Below, piece by piece: positions 7,797 to 15,976 of a stretch of 64,000 bases of DNA. This DNA is from an uncultured Eubacterium sp. GTDB taxonomy: Bacteria; Bacillota; Clostridia; Oscillospirales; Acutalibacteraceae. Both the position numbers and the translations under genes were made by a program. The stretch spans positions 328,116 to 392,115 of the forward strand of contig CALWHV010000007.1 of NCBI GenBank assembly GCA_944380545.1, written 5' to 3'. A model generated the notes under the pieces. That model did not search any database. It was not told where the DNA came from and saw only the letters and a list, made by a program, of their open reading frames with translations. How positions within the stretch are numbered: position 1 is the first letter of the stretch; the number at the start of each line of letters is the position of its first letter.

Positions 7797-9833
7797 CTAT
7801 GCCGTGAACGAATCGCGGAACATATCGGATATTTTTTGAGCCAGCGGGGCGTTCTGCGGCTTATCGAGGCGCGGGTCATCCTTAAGGATATCCGCGGCGC
7901 ACTCGCGGCTGAGGCGCAGCAGCTCCATATCCTGAAGCATATCGGCTATCTTGAGCTGCGGAAGCCCGTGCTGGCGGTTGCCGAAGAAATCGCCGGGCCC
8001 GCGCTGCTTAAGGTCCTCGTCCGCAATCTTAAAGCCGTCTGAATATTTTTTCATCGTCTGCAGTCTGAGCCGCGAGGTTTCGCTTTTGCTGTCCGACACC
8101 AGGATGCAGTAAGACTGCTGCTCTCCCCTGCCCACCCTGCCGCGAAGCTGGTGAAGCTGCGAAAGCCCGAACCGCTCAGCGTTTTCAACAAGCATAACGG
8201 TGGCGTGCGGCACATCGACGCCCACCTCGATAACCGTGGTTGCAACAAGTATCTTGATATCGCCGCGCTGAAACGCCGACATCACCTGCTCCTTCTGCCG
8301 CGGCTTCATTTTTCCGTGCAGCACGCCGATGTTGACGCCGCGAAACGCGCCGTTTGCAAGCTCCTCGGCATAGCTTTGGGCGGAGAGCATATCGCTTTCG
8401 CCCTCCTCAACGAGCGGGCAGACGATATACGCCGCGCCGCCGCTTTCTATCTGTTTTTTAATAAAGGCGTATATCCTTTGATGGTAGCGCGAATCCACCA
8501 CATCCGTGCGCACCGTCTGCCTGCCGGGGGGCAGCTCGTCCAGCACGGAGATATCAAGGTCGCCGTAGATCATAAGTGCAAGCGTGCGCGGTATCGGCGT
8601 GGCGCTCATAACAAGCGTGTGGGGCTTATCGCCCTTCATTGCAAGCACAGCGCGCTGGTCAACGCCGAAGCGGTGCTGCTCGTCCGTGATAACAAGGCCG
8701 AGGCGGCTGAACTCAACATCGTTTACGATGAGCGCGTGCGTGCCGATAACAAGATCGGTGCTGCCGTCCATAAGGCTGCGCTTTATCTCGCGCTTTTCCG
8801 CCGCCGGTGAGGAGCCTGTGAGCAGGCGGACGCAGATACCCGTGCCGCTCAAAAGTGAGCGCATCGTTTCATAATGCTGATTTGCAAGTATCTCCGTTGG
8901 AGCCATAAGCGCCGCCTGCATACCGTTTTTAACGGCGGTGTATATAACTCCGGCGGCAACGGCGGTTTTGCCGCTGCCAACATCGCCCTGCAAAAGGCGG
9001 TTCATCGCAACGCCGCTTGCCATATCGGCGCAGCATTCGCCCACGGCGCGCTCCTGTGCCGCGGTGGGCTTGAACGCAAGCAGGCGCATAAATTCGCCCG
9101 TGTAATCCTTTTTTGCAACAAGGCGCGTGCGCTCGCGGCTTGCCGAGCGCAGCTTCAAAAAGCCGAGCTGAAGCGTGAGCAGCTCCTCAAAGATGAGCCT
9201 GCGCCGCGCCTGCTCAAGCTCCTTTGCGCTTTTCGGAAAATGTATCTGTCGCACCGCGTCGTTCAGCGGCGCAAGCAAATATTTGCGCGTTATATCCTCC
9301 GGCAGCGTTTCTCTGAGCCTGCCGACGCCGTCCAGCGCCGCCTTCACCGTTTTTTCTATGGCTCTTGAATTGAGCCTGCCCGTGGCACGGTAGATGGGGC
9401 GTATTATGTCGCCGCCCTGCGCCGGCTCTATCTCCGGCGACGCCATTGAAGCTGAGGTGAGCGTTTTTTCTATCTTTCCGAAAAGGATATAGCTTTCAAA
9501 AAGCTTCAGCCTTGCGGCAAGGTATTTATTGTTGAATATCGTTACGCGGATAACGGTTTCGCCGTCTGAAAATTCGCATTTATAAAGAGTCATCCCGCGG
9601 CGGACGAAATGCTCCCTAACGGGCGACACAAGCTGCGCCTCTATGCACGCCGTGTCGCCGCCGGAATATTCCGACGCCTTCTTTTTCTGCGAGCGATCCT
9701 CATAGGCGCGCGGGTAATATTCCAGAAGATCCCCCACGCGGAAAATGCCGAGCTTTGCAAAAAGCCCGGCTCTTTTTTCCCCTACTCCCTTTACAAACTG
9801 AACACTGCTGTTCTTTTCAAGAGCTGCGTACAA
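7797..9833 (-). CDS. recG: ATP-dependent DNA helicase RecG
   Basis: A 678-residue superfamily-2 helicase that reverses stalled forks and processes Holliday junctions. The N-terminal wedge domain starts with the helix-hairpin-like KGVGEKRAGLFAKL, the motor contains Walker A GDVGSGKTAVAA, the DEQH box and SATPIPRTLA motif III, and the C-terminal part has RGRVGRGEQQSYC. The only start consistent with the family N terminus is a TTG at 9831-9833, with AGCGGAG upstream inside the end of the preceding gene. The gene follows FakA with 7 bases between, the common Firmicutes order asp23-fakA-recG. Confidence 0.95.
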   Translation of the reverse strand: MYAALEKNSSVQFVKGVGEKRAGLFAKLGIFRVGDLLEYYPRAYEDRSQKKKASEYSGGDTACIEAQLVSPVREHFVRRGMTLYKCEFSDGETVIRVTIFNNKYLAARLKLFESYILFGKIEKTLTSASMASPEIEPAQGGDIIRPIYRATGRLNSRAIEKTVKAALDGVGRLRETLPEDITRKYLLAPLNDAVRQIHFPKSAKELEQARRRLIFEELLTLQLGFLKLRSASRERTRLVAKKDYTGEFMRLLAFKPTAAQERAVGECCADMASGVAMNRLLQGDVGSGKTAVAAGVIYTAVKNGMQAALMAPTEILANQHYETMRSLLSGTGICVRLLTGSSPAAEKREIKRSLMDGSTDLVIGTHALIVNDVEFSRLGLVITDEQHRFGVDQRAVLAMKGDKPHTLVMSATPIPRTLALMIYGDLDISVLDELPPGRQTVRTDVVDSRYHQRIYAFIKKQIESGGAAYIVCPLVEEGESDMLSAQSYAEELANGAFRGVNIGVLHGKMKPRQKEQVMSAFQRGDIKILVATTVIEVGVDVPHATVMLVENAERFGLSQLHQLRGRVGRGEQQSYCILVSDSKSETSRLRLQTMKKYSDGFKIADEDLKQRGPGDFFGNRQHGLPQLKIADMLQDMELLRLSRECAADILKDDPRLDKPQNAPLAQKISDMFRDSFTA

Positions 9834-9840
9834 TTCCTGT

Positions 9841-11487
9841 TTACTCCGCTGAAATAATATAATAATATATCGGCTGCCCGCCGTTTACGGCGCTGACCTC
9901 TGCGTCGGGGAATTTTTCCTCTATCTGCGCCCTGAGCGCCTCGGCGTCCTCCTCCGAGACCTCGCTGCCGTAAATAACGGTTATTATAGAGCCGCCGCTT
10001 TTCTTGATAAGGCGGCAGGCGGTCTTGAACGCGGTTTCGTTTATGCTGCTGCCCACATACCTGATCTTTGAGGAGCAGATTCCCATAATCTCGCCCTTTT
10101 TAACGGAGATGCCGTCCACCTCGCTGTCTCTTGCGGCAAAGGTTACAAGCGCGGTGGAAACGCCCTGAGCCGCCCTGGTCATCTCAAGCTCGTTATCGGC
10201 GGCGCTCGCCTCCTCGTCAAACGAAAGCATTGCGGAAATGCCCTCCGGCACGGTCTTCGTTTGCAGCACCTTTACCTTTCTGCCGCTTGCAAGGCGCGCC
10301 GCCTGCTCCGCCGCCATTATGATATTCTTGTTGTTCGGCAGCACGAACACGGTCTTTGCCGGGGTCATATTAACGGCGTTCAATATATCGTCCGTAGACG
10401 GATTCATCGTTTGCCCGCCGCTTACAACAACATCCGCGCCGATATCCCTGAACAGCTCCGTAAGCCCGTCGCCTGCGCAGACGGCAACAAAGCCGTAGTC
10501 GTTAACCGGCTGAACCTCTCCCGGCTCCTCGCCGGAGGGTGCGCTCTCGCCCGCGTTTCTGTGCTGATAGCGCATATTATCTATCTTTATGTTTATAAGC
10601 TGGCCGTAACGCAGCGCCGCCTGTATAACATTGCCCGGCTCGTTTGAGTGAACATGGACCTTTATAACATCGCCGTCGTCCACAACAACAACGCAGTCGC
10701 CTATTGATTCAAGATACGCGCGAAGCCGCAGCGGGTCTTTTTTTGCCGAGCCCGCCGCCTTTTCAATCAGAAATTCCGAGCAGTAGCCGAACTTTATATC
10801 GCCCGAAGCCGCCGCAACGGTGCTTTTTTCCTCTTTCTGCTCCGGCGCGCTCCCGCCGTCCACAGGCTGAACAACGGCGTTGTTTGCAAACACGCTGTGA
10901 AAGCCCTCGAATATAAGCACAAGGCCCTGGCCGCCCGCGTCAACAACGCCCGCCTCCTTGAGCACGGGAAGCTGCTCCGGCGTTTTTGCAAGCGCCTCCT
11001 TTGCCGCCAGCATAGCGGCGAACGCCACCTCCATAGGGTCGTCCACCGTTTTGGCAAGCTCGCTCGCCGCCTCGCTCGCCTTTCTGACAACGGTCAGAAT
11101 CGTGCCCTCCGTGGGCTTCATAACCGCCTTGTACGCCGCCTCGACGCCGAGCTCGAACGCGCGCGCGACCGCCTTGCCGTCCGCCGCCTCAAGCTCCTTG
11201 AAGCCCTTTGAAAAGCCGCGGAATATCAGTGAAAGTATTACGCCGCTGTTGCCGCGCGCGCCCCTGAGAAGCGCGCCGGCGCATTTTGACGACGCCTCGC
11301 CGAGCGTGCAGCTGTCCGGCAGCACGGCCATTTCCTTTGCCGCCGCGCCTATGGTCATACTCATATTGGTGCCGGTATCTCCGTCCGGCACGGGAAAGAT
11401 ATTGAGCGCATCCACCGCCTTGCGGCTGTTTGATATGTTATTCGCGGCGGAAATCACGCCGTCACGAAACAATTTTCCTGTAAGCAT
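9841..11487 (-). CDS. fakA: FakA-type fatty acid kinase, DAK2 (DhaL-like) domain protein
   Basis: A 548-residue protein of the YloV/FakA family. The N-terminal ~200 residues are a DhaL/DAK2 nucleotide-binding domain, with the metal-binding PVPDGDTGTN motif near residue 32 and the GARGNSGVIL motif near residue 75. The C-terminal part corresponds to the DegV-partner-interacting region of FakA, containing VVSGGQTMNPST and VLPNNKNI. FakA phosphorylates fatty acids presented by FakB (DegV) proteins for phospholipid synthesis; no degV gene is in this window. It lies between asp23 and recG on the same strand. Confidence 0.88.
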   Translation of the reverse strand: MLTGKLFRDGVISAANNISNSRKAVDALNIFPVPDGDTGTNMSMTIGAAAKEMAVLPDSCTLGEASSKCAGALLRGARGNSGVILSLIFRGFSKGFKELEAADGKAVARAFELGVEAAYKAVMKPTEGTILTVVRKASEAASELAKTVDDPMEVAFAAMLAAKEALAKTPEQLPVLKEAGVVDAGGQGLVLIFEGFHSVFANNAVVQPVDGGSAPEQKEEKSTVAAASGDIKFGYCSEFLIEKAAGSAKKDPLRLRAYLESIGDCVVVVDDGDVIKVHVHSNEPGNVIQAALRYGQLINIKIDNMRYQHRNAGESAPSGEEPGEVQPVNDYGFVAVCAGDGLTELFRDIGADVVVSGGQTMNPSTDDILNAVNMTPAKTVFVLPNNKNIIMAAEQAARLASGRKVKVLQTKTVPEGISAMLSFDEEASAADNELEMTRAAQGVSTALVTFAARDSEVDGISVKKGEIMGICSSKIRYVGSSINETAFKTACRLIKKSGGSIITVIYGSEVSEEDAEALRAQIEEKFPDAEVSAVNGGQPIYYYIISAE

Positions 11488-11503
11488 TTGCGAAAAATCT
11501 CCT

Positions 11504-11866
11504 TTAGTTAACGGCGTCTACATAAACATTTATCTTTGAAACCTTGAGGTCGGTAACCGTTTCAACGCTGTAACGCACCTTATTTGTTATGCTGCTTGAG
11601 ATGGCGTTTATGTTTACGCCGTAGGACACGGCTATGTGCAGGTCTATCACCAGGCAGCCGTTTATGCTTTTAACGCTGACGCCGCGGTTGTAGTTCTGAC
11701 CGCTTTTATCCGTTCGGCTGGCGATTATGGATTTGATGCTCTGCACGGGGCCGGAATCCACCATTCCCGTAACGCCGAAGCAGGACTGAGCCACCTGCCC
11801 CACAAGCTTTTCAAAATAATTGTTTGTGATTTCGATGTACCCGTTCGGGTTTTCAAATTTTATCAT
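11504..11866 (-). CDS. Asp23/Gls24 family envelope stress response protein
   Basis: A 120-residue Asp23/YloU-type protein. It shows the family pattern: an N-terminal GYIEITNNYFEKLV strand-helix, the CFGVTGMVDSG segment, the DLHIAVSYGVN strand and a C-terminal V-x-KINVYVDAV. Members are small cytoplasmic or membrane-associated proteins linked to the cell envelope and often sit directly upstream of fakA, as here (17 bases apart). Biochemical role is not established. Confidence 0.9.
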   Translation of the reverse strand: MIKFENPNGYIEITNNYFEKLVGQVAQSCFGVTGMVDSGPVQSIKSIIASRTDKSGQNYNRGVSVKSINGCLVIDLHIAVSYGVNINAISSSITNKVRYSVETVTDLKVSKINVYVDAVN

Positions 11867-11886
11867 ACAAAACCTCCGCTGAGTGT

Positions 11887-13371
11887 TTATTCCGCCTCAA
11901 AATACCAATCCTCTATGTTTGAAAAACAATCGTAATAGCTGCCCTGCACATCGCCGTTCATCGCCTTTGAAAAGCAGAGCATACCGCGCCGGAAAACGAC
12001 GGGGATAAACGGCATCTCGCCTGAAAATTCCAGTAAAAATTCGCCCGCAGAGCCGGTTGACGAGGCATACGCCTCATACGCAGCCGCGCTTTTAGAGCCG
12101 GACAGCTCCAAGCCGTAGCGCGCGGCGCCGTCCTTGCCGAAGAACTGCCGAAGGCTCATATCCGGCGGCAGCTTTATCTCGCCGATATAAAGGTCAAATT
12201 GCTCCGATCCAATCAGCGAATAATAGCGCTCGTCGCTCTCCTCATAGACCGTAACGGAAAAGCCCGCCTCCTCAAGCTGCTGCTCTATCAGCCGCGCGCA
12301 GGCGACCCTGTCTGCATTTGAGGAATTGACTATCACCGAAAGCGAGGCCGAGGAAACCCCGCTTGATTTTAGGAGCTGACGAGCGGCGTCCGCATCGCCC
12401 GTTTCTGAAAAAAGCTTTGTTTGCGAAAGCTCGAACTGCGGGTTGAAGACGCAGGTTGCCTCCTCGGCAAAGCCGCCGTAAGCGCTGCGCGCCAGAGTGG
12501 AGCGGTCTATCGCCAGCGAGATCGCGCGGCGCACGCCGGAGTTTGAGGTTATCCCGCGTTTATTGTTTACGCCGATATACACCATATTATTCATATTTAT
12601 CAGCCTTTTGTTTGCCGTTATCCTGCTTGAGGAATTTTCGGAAAGATCGCGAAACGCAAAGCTGATGTTGCCTATATTCACGGCGTTGTCTATCGAATCC
12701 GCCGAGGCTATGTTTTCAAGATGTATTGCTGTTATATGCGGCGAAAAGCCCTCTTTTTCGTTTGCAAGCAGCACGGTTTCGCCGTTTTCATCAGCGTATC
12801 TGTACCGCCCGCTGCCTATGGGATAATCGCTTTCCCCATCGCTAACTATCGGAAAAACGAGCAGATTGTGCGCGTACGGGTCCGGATACGAGAGCGCGAA
12901 CACAAGCTCTGTTTCCGAGCGCGCCGAGCAGGATTTTATCCCCCCGAGCGAGCTGCCCCAATACGGCGAATCCTTTGCGCGCTCAAACGAGCTTACGACA
13001 TCCTGCGCCGTGAGCGCGCTGCCGTCTGAAAACAGCAGCCCCGCCGTTATGCCGACAACAAGCGTTTGCGGCTCCTCATAGGCATAGCTTGAGGCGATAT
13101 TCAGGCTCGCCTTGAAATTTTCATCCAGATCAAACAGGCTTTCAAACACAAGCTGGCTCATCACCTGATTGTTAAGCGTGTGCGCCTCAAACGGGTCAAG
13201 GCTGTCCGCACGGGTGTAGCTTAGCTTGAAAGTGGTGCTGTCGCTTTGTATCACGGGCTCCTGCTCGATTATCGCAGGGTCGCTCTGAGGCGTTTCCCCG
13301 CCGGAGGAGCAGCCGGAGAGGCACGATATGCACACAAGCGCCGACAGCAGCAGCGCCGTTATCTTTTTCAC
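11887..13371 (-). CDS. ABC transporter substrate-binding lipoprotein, family 5 (peptide/nickel type)
   Basis: A 494-residue extracellular solute-binding protein. It has a lipoprotein signal peptide ending in the lipobox LSGC (Cys20), then the SBP_bac_5 layout: SLDPFEAHTLNN near the start, the LSDGSALTAQDVVSSFERA motif family-typical for oligopeptide-binding proteins, and SGVRRAISLAIDRSTL in the middle. It would capture oligopeptides or similar ligands at the outer membrane face, but no permease or ATPase genes adjoin it, so it is an orphan that must use a permease encoded elsewhere or act as a sensor. It begins 5 bases after the ymdB stop. Confidence 0.88.
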   Translation of the reverse strand: MKKITALLLSALVCISCLSGCSSGGETPQSDPAIIEQEPVIQSDSTTFKLSYTRADSLDPFEAHTLNNQVMSQLVFESLFDLDENFKASLNIASSYAYEEPQTLVVGITAGLLFSDGSALTAQDVVSSFERAKDSPYWGSSLGGIKSCSARSETELVFALSYPDPYAHNLLVFPIVSDGESDYPIGSGRYRYADENGETVLLANEKEGFSPHITAIHLENIASADSIDNAVNIGNISFAFRDLSENSSSRITANKRLINMNNMVYIGVNNKRGITSNSGVRRAISLAIDRSTLARSAYGGFAEEATCVFNPQFELSQTKLFSETGDADAARQLLKSSGVSSASLSVIVNSSNADRVACARLIEQQLEEAGFSVTVYEESDERYYSLIGSEQFDLYIGEIKLPPDMSLRQFFGKDGAARYGLELSGSKSAAAYEAYASSTGSAGEFLLEFSGEMPFIPVVFRRGMLCFSKAMNGDVQGSYYDCFSNIEDWYFEAE

Positions 13372-13376
13372 CGCCG

Positions 13377-14150
13377 TTACCTCCTGAACCCCTCTGTTTG
13401 CAGAGCTTTCCCGGTGGAATCGTCCGTTTCAAAAAAGCAGCCCTCGCAAACGCATTTTCCGCTCGGATTTTTAAATCTCACCGGCATACCGAGGCGCATC
13501 TTCTGTATCGCGCACTGCGCGTCAACGCCCAAAACGGAATCGAGCGGGCCGGTCATTCCTATATCGGTTATATATCCCGTGCCGTTCGGCAGGATCTGGT
13601 CATCCGAGGTCTGCACATGGGTGTGCGTGCCGAAAAGCACGCTGACGCGCCCGTCAAGATAAAAGCCGAGCGCCCTTTTCTCGCTCGTTGCCTCCGCGTG
13701 AAAATCAACGATAACCGTGGAGCAGCCCTCTTTTTTCGCCGCCTCAAGCATTGCGTCCGCCGAATCGAACACATTGCCCACGGGCTCCATAAACGCCGCG
13801 CCCTGAAGATTGATGACGGCGGCTTTGATATAGCCCCTGTCAACAACGCACATACCGCGCCCCGGAACGCCGCCGTGGTAGTTTGCCGGGCGGATCATAA
13901 ACGGGTCGCTCTCCAGCAGGTCGTACACCTCTCCGCGCCGGAAAGCGTGGTTTCCGAGCGTGATAACATCGGCGCCGGCAGACATTATCTGCCTTGCCGA
14001 GCGCGGGGTCACACCGTTTCCCGCGGCGGAATTTTCGCCGTTTACGATCGTAAGATTCGCGCCGTAATACCGTTTTATTCCGGGCAGCACCGCCGCAAGA
14101 TGCTCGCAGCCCTGCTCGCCCACAACATCGCCTATTGCAAGTATCCTCAA
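13377..14150 (-). CDS. ymdB: YmdB-type 2',3'-cyclic nucleotide metallophosphoesterase
   Basis: A 257-residue TIGR00282-family phosphoesterase. Metal ligands are visible in order: GDVVGEQG near residue 7, NGENSAAG near residue 38, GNHAF near residue 66, DFHAEATSEK and GTHTHVQTSD in the C-terminal half. In Bacillus the homologue hydrolyses cyclic nucleotides and affects biofilm and motility decisions. It is usually found near rny; that gene is not seen here. The start at 14150 matches the family N terminus (MRILAIGDVV). The gene heads the minus-strand run towards recG. Confidence 0.93.
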   Translation of the reverse strand: MRILAIGDVVGEQGCEHLAAVLPGIKRYYGANLTIVNGENSAAGNGVTPRSARQIMSAGADVITLGNHAFRRGEVYDLLESDPFMIRPANYHGGVPGRGMCVVDRGYIKAAVINLQGAAFMEPVGNVFDSADAMLEAAKKEGCSTVIVDFHAEATSEKRALGFYLDGRVSVLFGTHTHVQTSDDQILPNGTGYITDIGMTGPLDSVLGVDAQCAIQKMRLGMPVRFKNPSGKCVCEGCFFETDDSTGKALQTEGFRR

Positions 14151-14265
14151 GATAACACCGATTCTATCCTTAATTTTAAATTATTATACAATATATTTCC
14201 GCCAAAAACAACCGCCGCCGCGGTGTTTATTGATAATTTACATCAATTTAAAATTTAAAAAAATC

Positions 14266-14293
14266 TTGACAAATCCGTTTTATCGGTTATAAT
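14266..14293 (+). promoter_or_regulatory. Promoter of the tRNA-Gln locus
   Basis: TTGACA (14266-14271) and TATAAT (14288-14293), 16-base spacer, with the first tRNA beginning 20 bases downstream. Confidence 0.8.
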
Positions 14294-14313
14294 AGAAAAC
14301 GCATTGAATACAC

Positions 14314-14447
14314 AGCGGTATAGTGTAACGGTAACACACCGGACTCTGACTCCGTATTTTAAGGTTCGAATCCTTTAGCCGAGCAGGCAAAGCCTGCGAA
14401 CGCCAAGGTTCTGACTGCAAAGCAGTCAGGTTCTTTTACCGCTGCCA
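14314..14447 (+). pseudogene. tRNA-Gln(CTG) copy interrupted by a 61-nt double-hairpin insertion
   Basis: Bases 14314-14375 match the 5' part of the intact tRNA-Gln downstream exactly through the D, anticodon (CTG) and T arms, and 14437-14447 match its acceptor strand TACCGCT plus GCCA. Between T stem and acceptor sits an insertion (14376-14436) made of two perfect small hairpins: GCAGGC-aaa-GCCTGC and CTGACTGC-aaa-GCAGTCAG. Unless removed from the transcript the acceptor stem could still pair but with a large branch at position 65/66; I treat it as a pseudo-tRNA. Confidence 0.8.
14376..14436 (+). repeat. Double-hairpin insertion element, copy 1
   Basis: Sixty-one bases inserted into the tRNA-Gln gene; a diverged second copy is at 14626-14688. 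Core signature TAGCCGAGCAGGC, then GCGAACGCCAAGGTTC, then the second hairpin and GGTTCTTTT. Confidence 0.8.
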
Positions 14448-14466
14448 TACAATTCAATATCAACAC

Positions 14467-14540
14467 AGCGGTATAGTGTAACGGTAACACACCGGACTCT
14501 GACTCCGTATTTTAAGGTTCGAATCCTTATACCGCTGCCA
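14467..14540 (+). tRNA. tRNA-Gln (anticodon CTG)
   Basis: Complete cloverleaf with encoded CCA: acceptor AGCGGTA/TACCGCT, D arm GTGT/ACAC, anticodon loop CTCTGAC giving CTG (reads CAG), T arm TAAGG-TTCGAAT-CCTTA. The outermost anticodon-stem pair is C-T in both copies, a mild oddity. It lies downstream of the split copy, probably in the same transcript. Confidence 0.95.
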
Positions 14541-14546
14541 AAAAAA

Positions 14547-14580
14547 CAGGAACACTTTTATAGTGTTCCTGTTTTCTTTT
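14547..14580 (+). terminator. Terminator of the tRNA-Gln transcript
   Basis: CAGGAACACT (14547-14556) pairs with AGTGTTCCTG (14562-14571), followed by a T-rich tail. Confidence 0.9.
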
Positions 14581-14594
14581 AATAAAATTGCAAG

Positions 14595-14699
14595 AAGGAT
14601 TCGAACCTTAAATGAAATCTAATCCTTTAGCCGAGCAGGCGGCGCCTGCGAACGCCAAGGTTCCGGCTGCGAAGCAGGCAGGTTCTTTTGCCGCTGCCA
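14595..14699 (+). repeat. Decayed third copy of tRNA-Gln 3' end plus insertion element
   Basis: From 14621 the sequence repeats the tail of the split copy: end of the T arm, the signature TAGCCGAGCAGGC, hairpin GCAGGC-ggc-GCCTGC, a second partly broken hairpin with loop gaa, and the acceptor end GCCGCTGCCA (one change from the tRNA). Just before it, 14595-14610 is the reverse complement of the tRNA T arm. No D or anticodon arm remains. Confidence 0.8.
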
Positions 14700-14730
14700 T
14701 AAAGCGTTACCAAAAAAGATATAACGCTGA

Positions 14731-14757
14731 AAAAGGCCCGATTTATCGGGCTTTTTT
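14731..14757 (+). terminator. Terminator-like hairpin after the third repeat copy
   Basis: GCCCGAT (14736-14742) pairs with ATCGGGC (14745-14751), followed by TTTTTT. Confidence 0.7.
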
Positions 14758-14776
14758 ATTGCCATTAAGCAGAATA

Positions 14777-14887
14777 TTATTTTGCTAAATCGTAGTCATC
14801 AAGAAAAACATTGTTTATGGTATTTATGAGTGTTGCATTTTCGTCTTCAGCTTTGTAAATATAAATAATATTTTTTAGTTTGACATA
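14777..14887 (-). pseudogene. Possible C-terminal gene fragment in AT-rich patch
   Basis: A stop-to-stop stretch of 36 codons on the minus strand ends in a protein-like tail (INNVFLDDYDLAK then stop). It has no start codon region or ribosome site and could be the end of a gene lost by deletion. The family is not recognised; chance reading cannot be excluded. The rest of 14760-14935 holds no other recognisable feature. Confidence 0.2.
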
Positions 14888-14937
14888 TTAAACTAAATTA
14901 AATGTGTTGATTTAACAAATAAATTACAACCAACCAA

Positions 14938-14968
14938 CAATGAGAGGTGATTTTATCACCTCTCATTG
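14938..14968 (-). terminator. Perfect 14-bp palindrome terminator
   Basis: CAATGAGAGGTGAT pairs with ATCACCTCTCATTG around a three-base loop, just downstream of the minus-strand unknown gene. The T run is weak on either strand. Confidence 0.65.
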
Positions 14969-14986
14969 CTATATGGATAACTTCTT

Positions 14987-15643
14987 TTAATAATCCCAAT
15001 ACACAGTTCCATTTTCGTTCCAGCGTATCGCTCTTATATTGCCATAATAATTTTGGCTGTTTTCATCATAAAATCCATAATCTCCGTTGCCGTCAGAATA
15101 TTCGAGTAATGAATCAGTAAAAACAATCCAGCCATCTTTATCTATGTACACAAAGAAATCATCATAGCTTGAATCATATTTATTATCTGGTGTATCTACG
15201 ATACAGTCGTATTTCGCTCTATCAGGATCATACTTAAATTCAGCACCGTCAAAAGTGTAGTAAACAACATCTTCAAGTGATGAATATTCTATTCCATATC
15301 TATCATAGTAAACTGTTTCTGTTTTGCTGCCTGTAGTTAAAACATCATTGAAGCTGTTGTAAAAACTTATAAACGAATTTGATAAAAAATTAAAAATCAA
15401 CAGTATTGTAAGTATAATAATAAGGTTTTTGGACGATGTAACGCTTTTAGATTTAAGTTTTTTGATTACATCATAAATTACATATAAATCACAAAACACA
15501 AAAATTCCGATATACTCGGCAACAGTTCTTTTTGTATTATGCTTTTTATCTAAATAAAGATAGCACAAAAGCACAATTACACTTTTGACAAGTATAAAAG
15601 CGTATTTTATTAAATTACTTTTGCCAAGAAAAATATCACTCAT
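14987..15643 (-). CDS. Unknown membrane protein, AT-rich
   Basis: A 218-residue protein of unrecognised family. Three hydrophobic segments lie in the first half (KYAFILVKSVIVLLCYLYL, a second in YIGIFVFCDLYVIYDVI, and LIIILTILLIFNFLSNSF); the second half is a hydrophilic, tyrosine- and aspartate-rich domain (YYDRYGIEYSSLED, YSDGNGDYGFYDENS) likely outside the cell. Start at 15643 is chosen because GGGGAAG lies six bases upstream; the frame is open further to a double stop at 15770-15775. The AT-rich codon use differs sharply from all neighbours, suggesting horizontal acquisition. Function unknown. Confidence 0.6.
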   Translation of the reverse strand: MSDIFLGKSNLIKYAFILVKSVIVLLCYLYLDKKHNTKRTVAEYIGIFVFCDLYVIYDVIKKLKSKSVTSSKNLIIILTILLIFNFLSNSFISFYNSFNDVLTTGSKTETVYYDRYGIEYSSLEDVVYYTFDGAEFKYDPDRAKYDCIVDTPDNKYDSSYDDFFVYIDKDGWIVFTDSLLEYSDGNGDYGFYDENSQNYYGNIRAIRWNENGTVYWDY

Positions 15644-15772
15644 CAGTAACTTCCCCGTTTTAATATACGCCGGTATGGCAGCCATTATTGCAAGCCCGCA
15701 TGCGGTCTCAAAGGCAAAAATGCGTCCGCGCCGGCGAATTTTCGGAACCGGCAGTTTTAAGCAAGCTGATTA

Positions 15773-15859
15773 TTATAAGCTGACCCCCGGTATTTTGACG
15801 GCTGCGGTAATTACTTCCTCTACGGCAACATTTGTTGTTAATTCCTTTGTGCTTTCCAT
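15773..15859 (-). pseudogene. Short ORF (28 codons) ending at a tandem stop, in frame with the downstream gene
   Basis: ATG at 15857-15859 with GGGAG upstream opens a 28-codon frame containing VEEVITAAVKIPGV, which looks like the N terminus of a real protein. It ends at two consecutive TAA codons, after which the same frame runs open through a hydrophobic segment into the unknown membrane gene. It may be a gene broken by nonsense mutation, a fusion remnant, or a leader peptide. Confidence 0.4.
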
Positions 15860-15923
15860 ATCTGTCACTCCCATATCGTCATTATATCAATTAAATATTG
15901 ATTTTTCAACAAAGCCCGCCCAA

Positions 15924-15954
15924 TAAAAGCGGAGCGCTGCGGGGCGCTCCGCTT
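15924..15954 (-). terminator. Terminator of the zinc-ribbon gene
   Basis: Eleven-base-pair stem AAGCGGAGCGC / GCGCTCCGCTT; on the minus strand it is followed by TTTTATT. Confidence 0.8.
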
Positions 15955-15976
15955 GGGGGGGATTGATTTTCAGGCG

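Noticed and set aside
14376..14436. tRNA insertion as a group I intron or archaeal-type intron
   Set aside because: Too short for a group I intron and outside the anticodon loop; no bulge-helix-bulge arrangement was found, and bacteria lack the matching endonuclease.
15643..15772. N-terminal extension of the AT-rich membrane protein to the double stop
   Set aside because: No start codon with a ribosome site; the ATG at 15643 has a good GGGGAAG, so I kept the shorter form while noting the hydrophobic reading.
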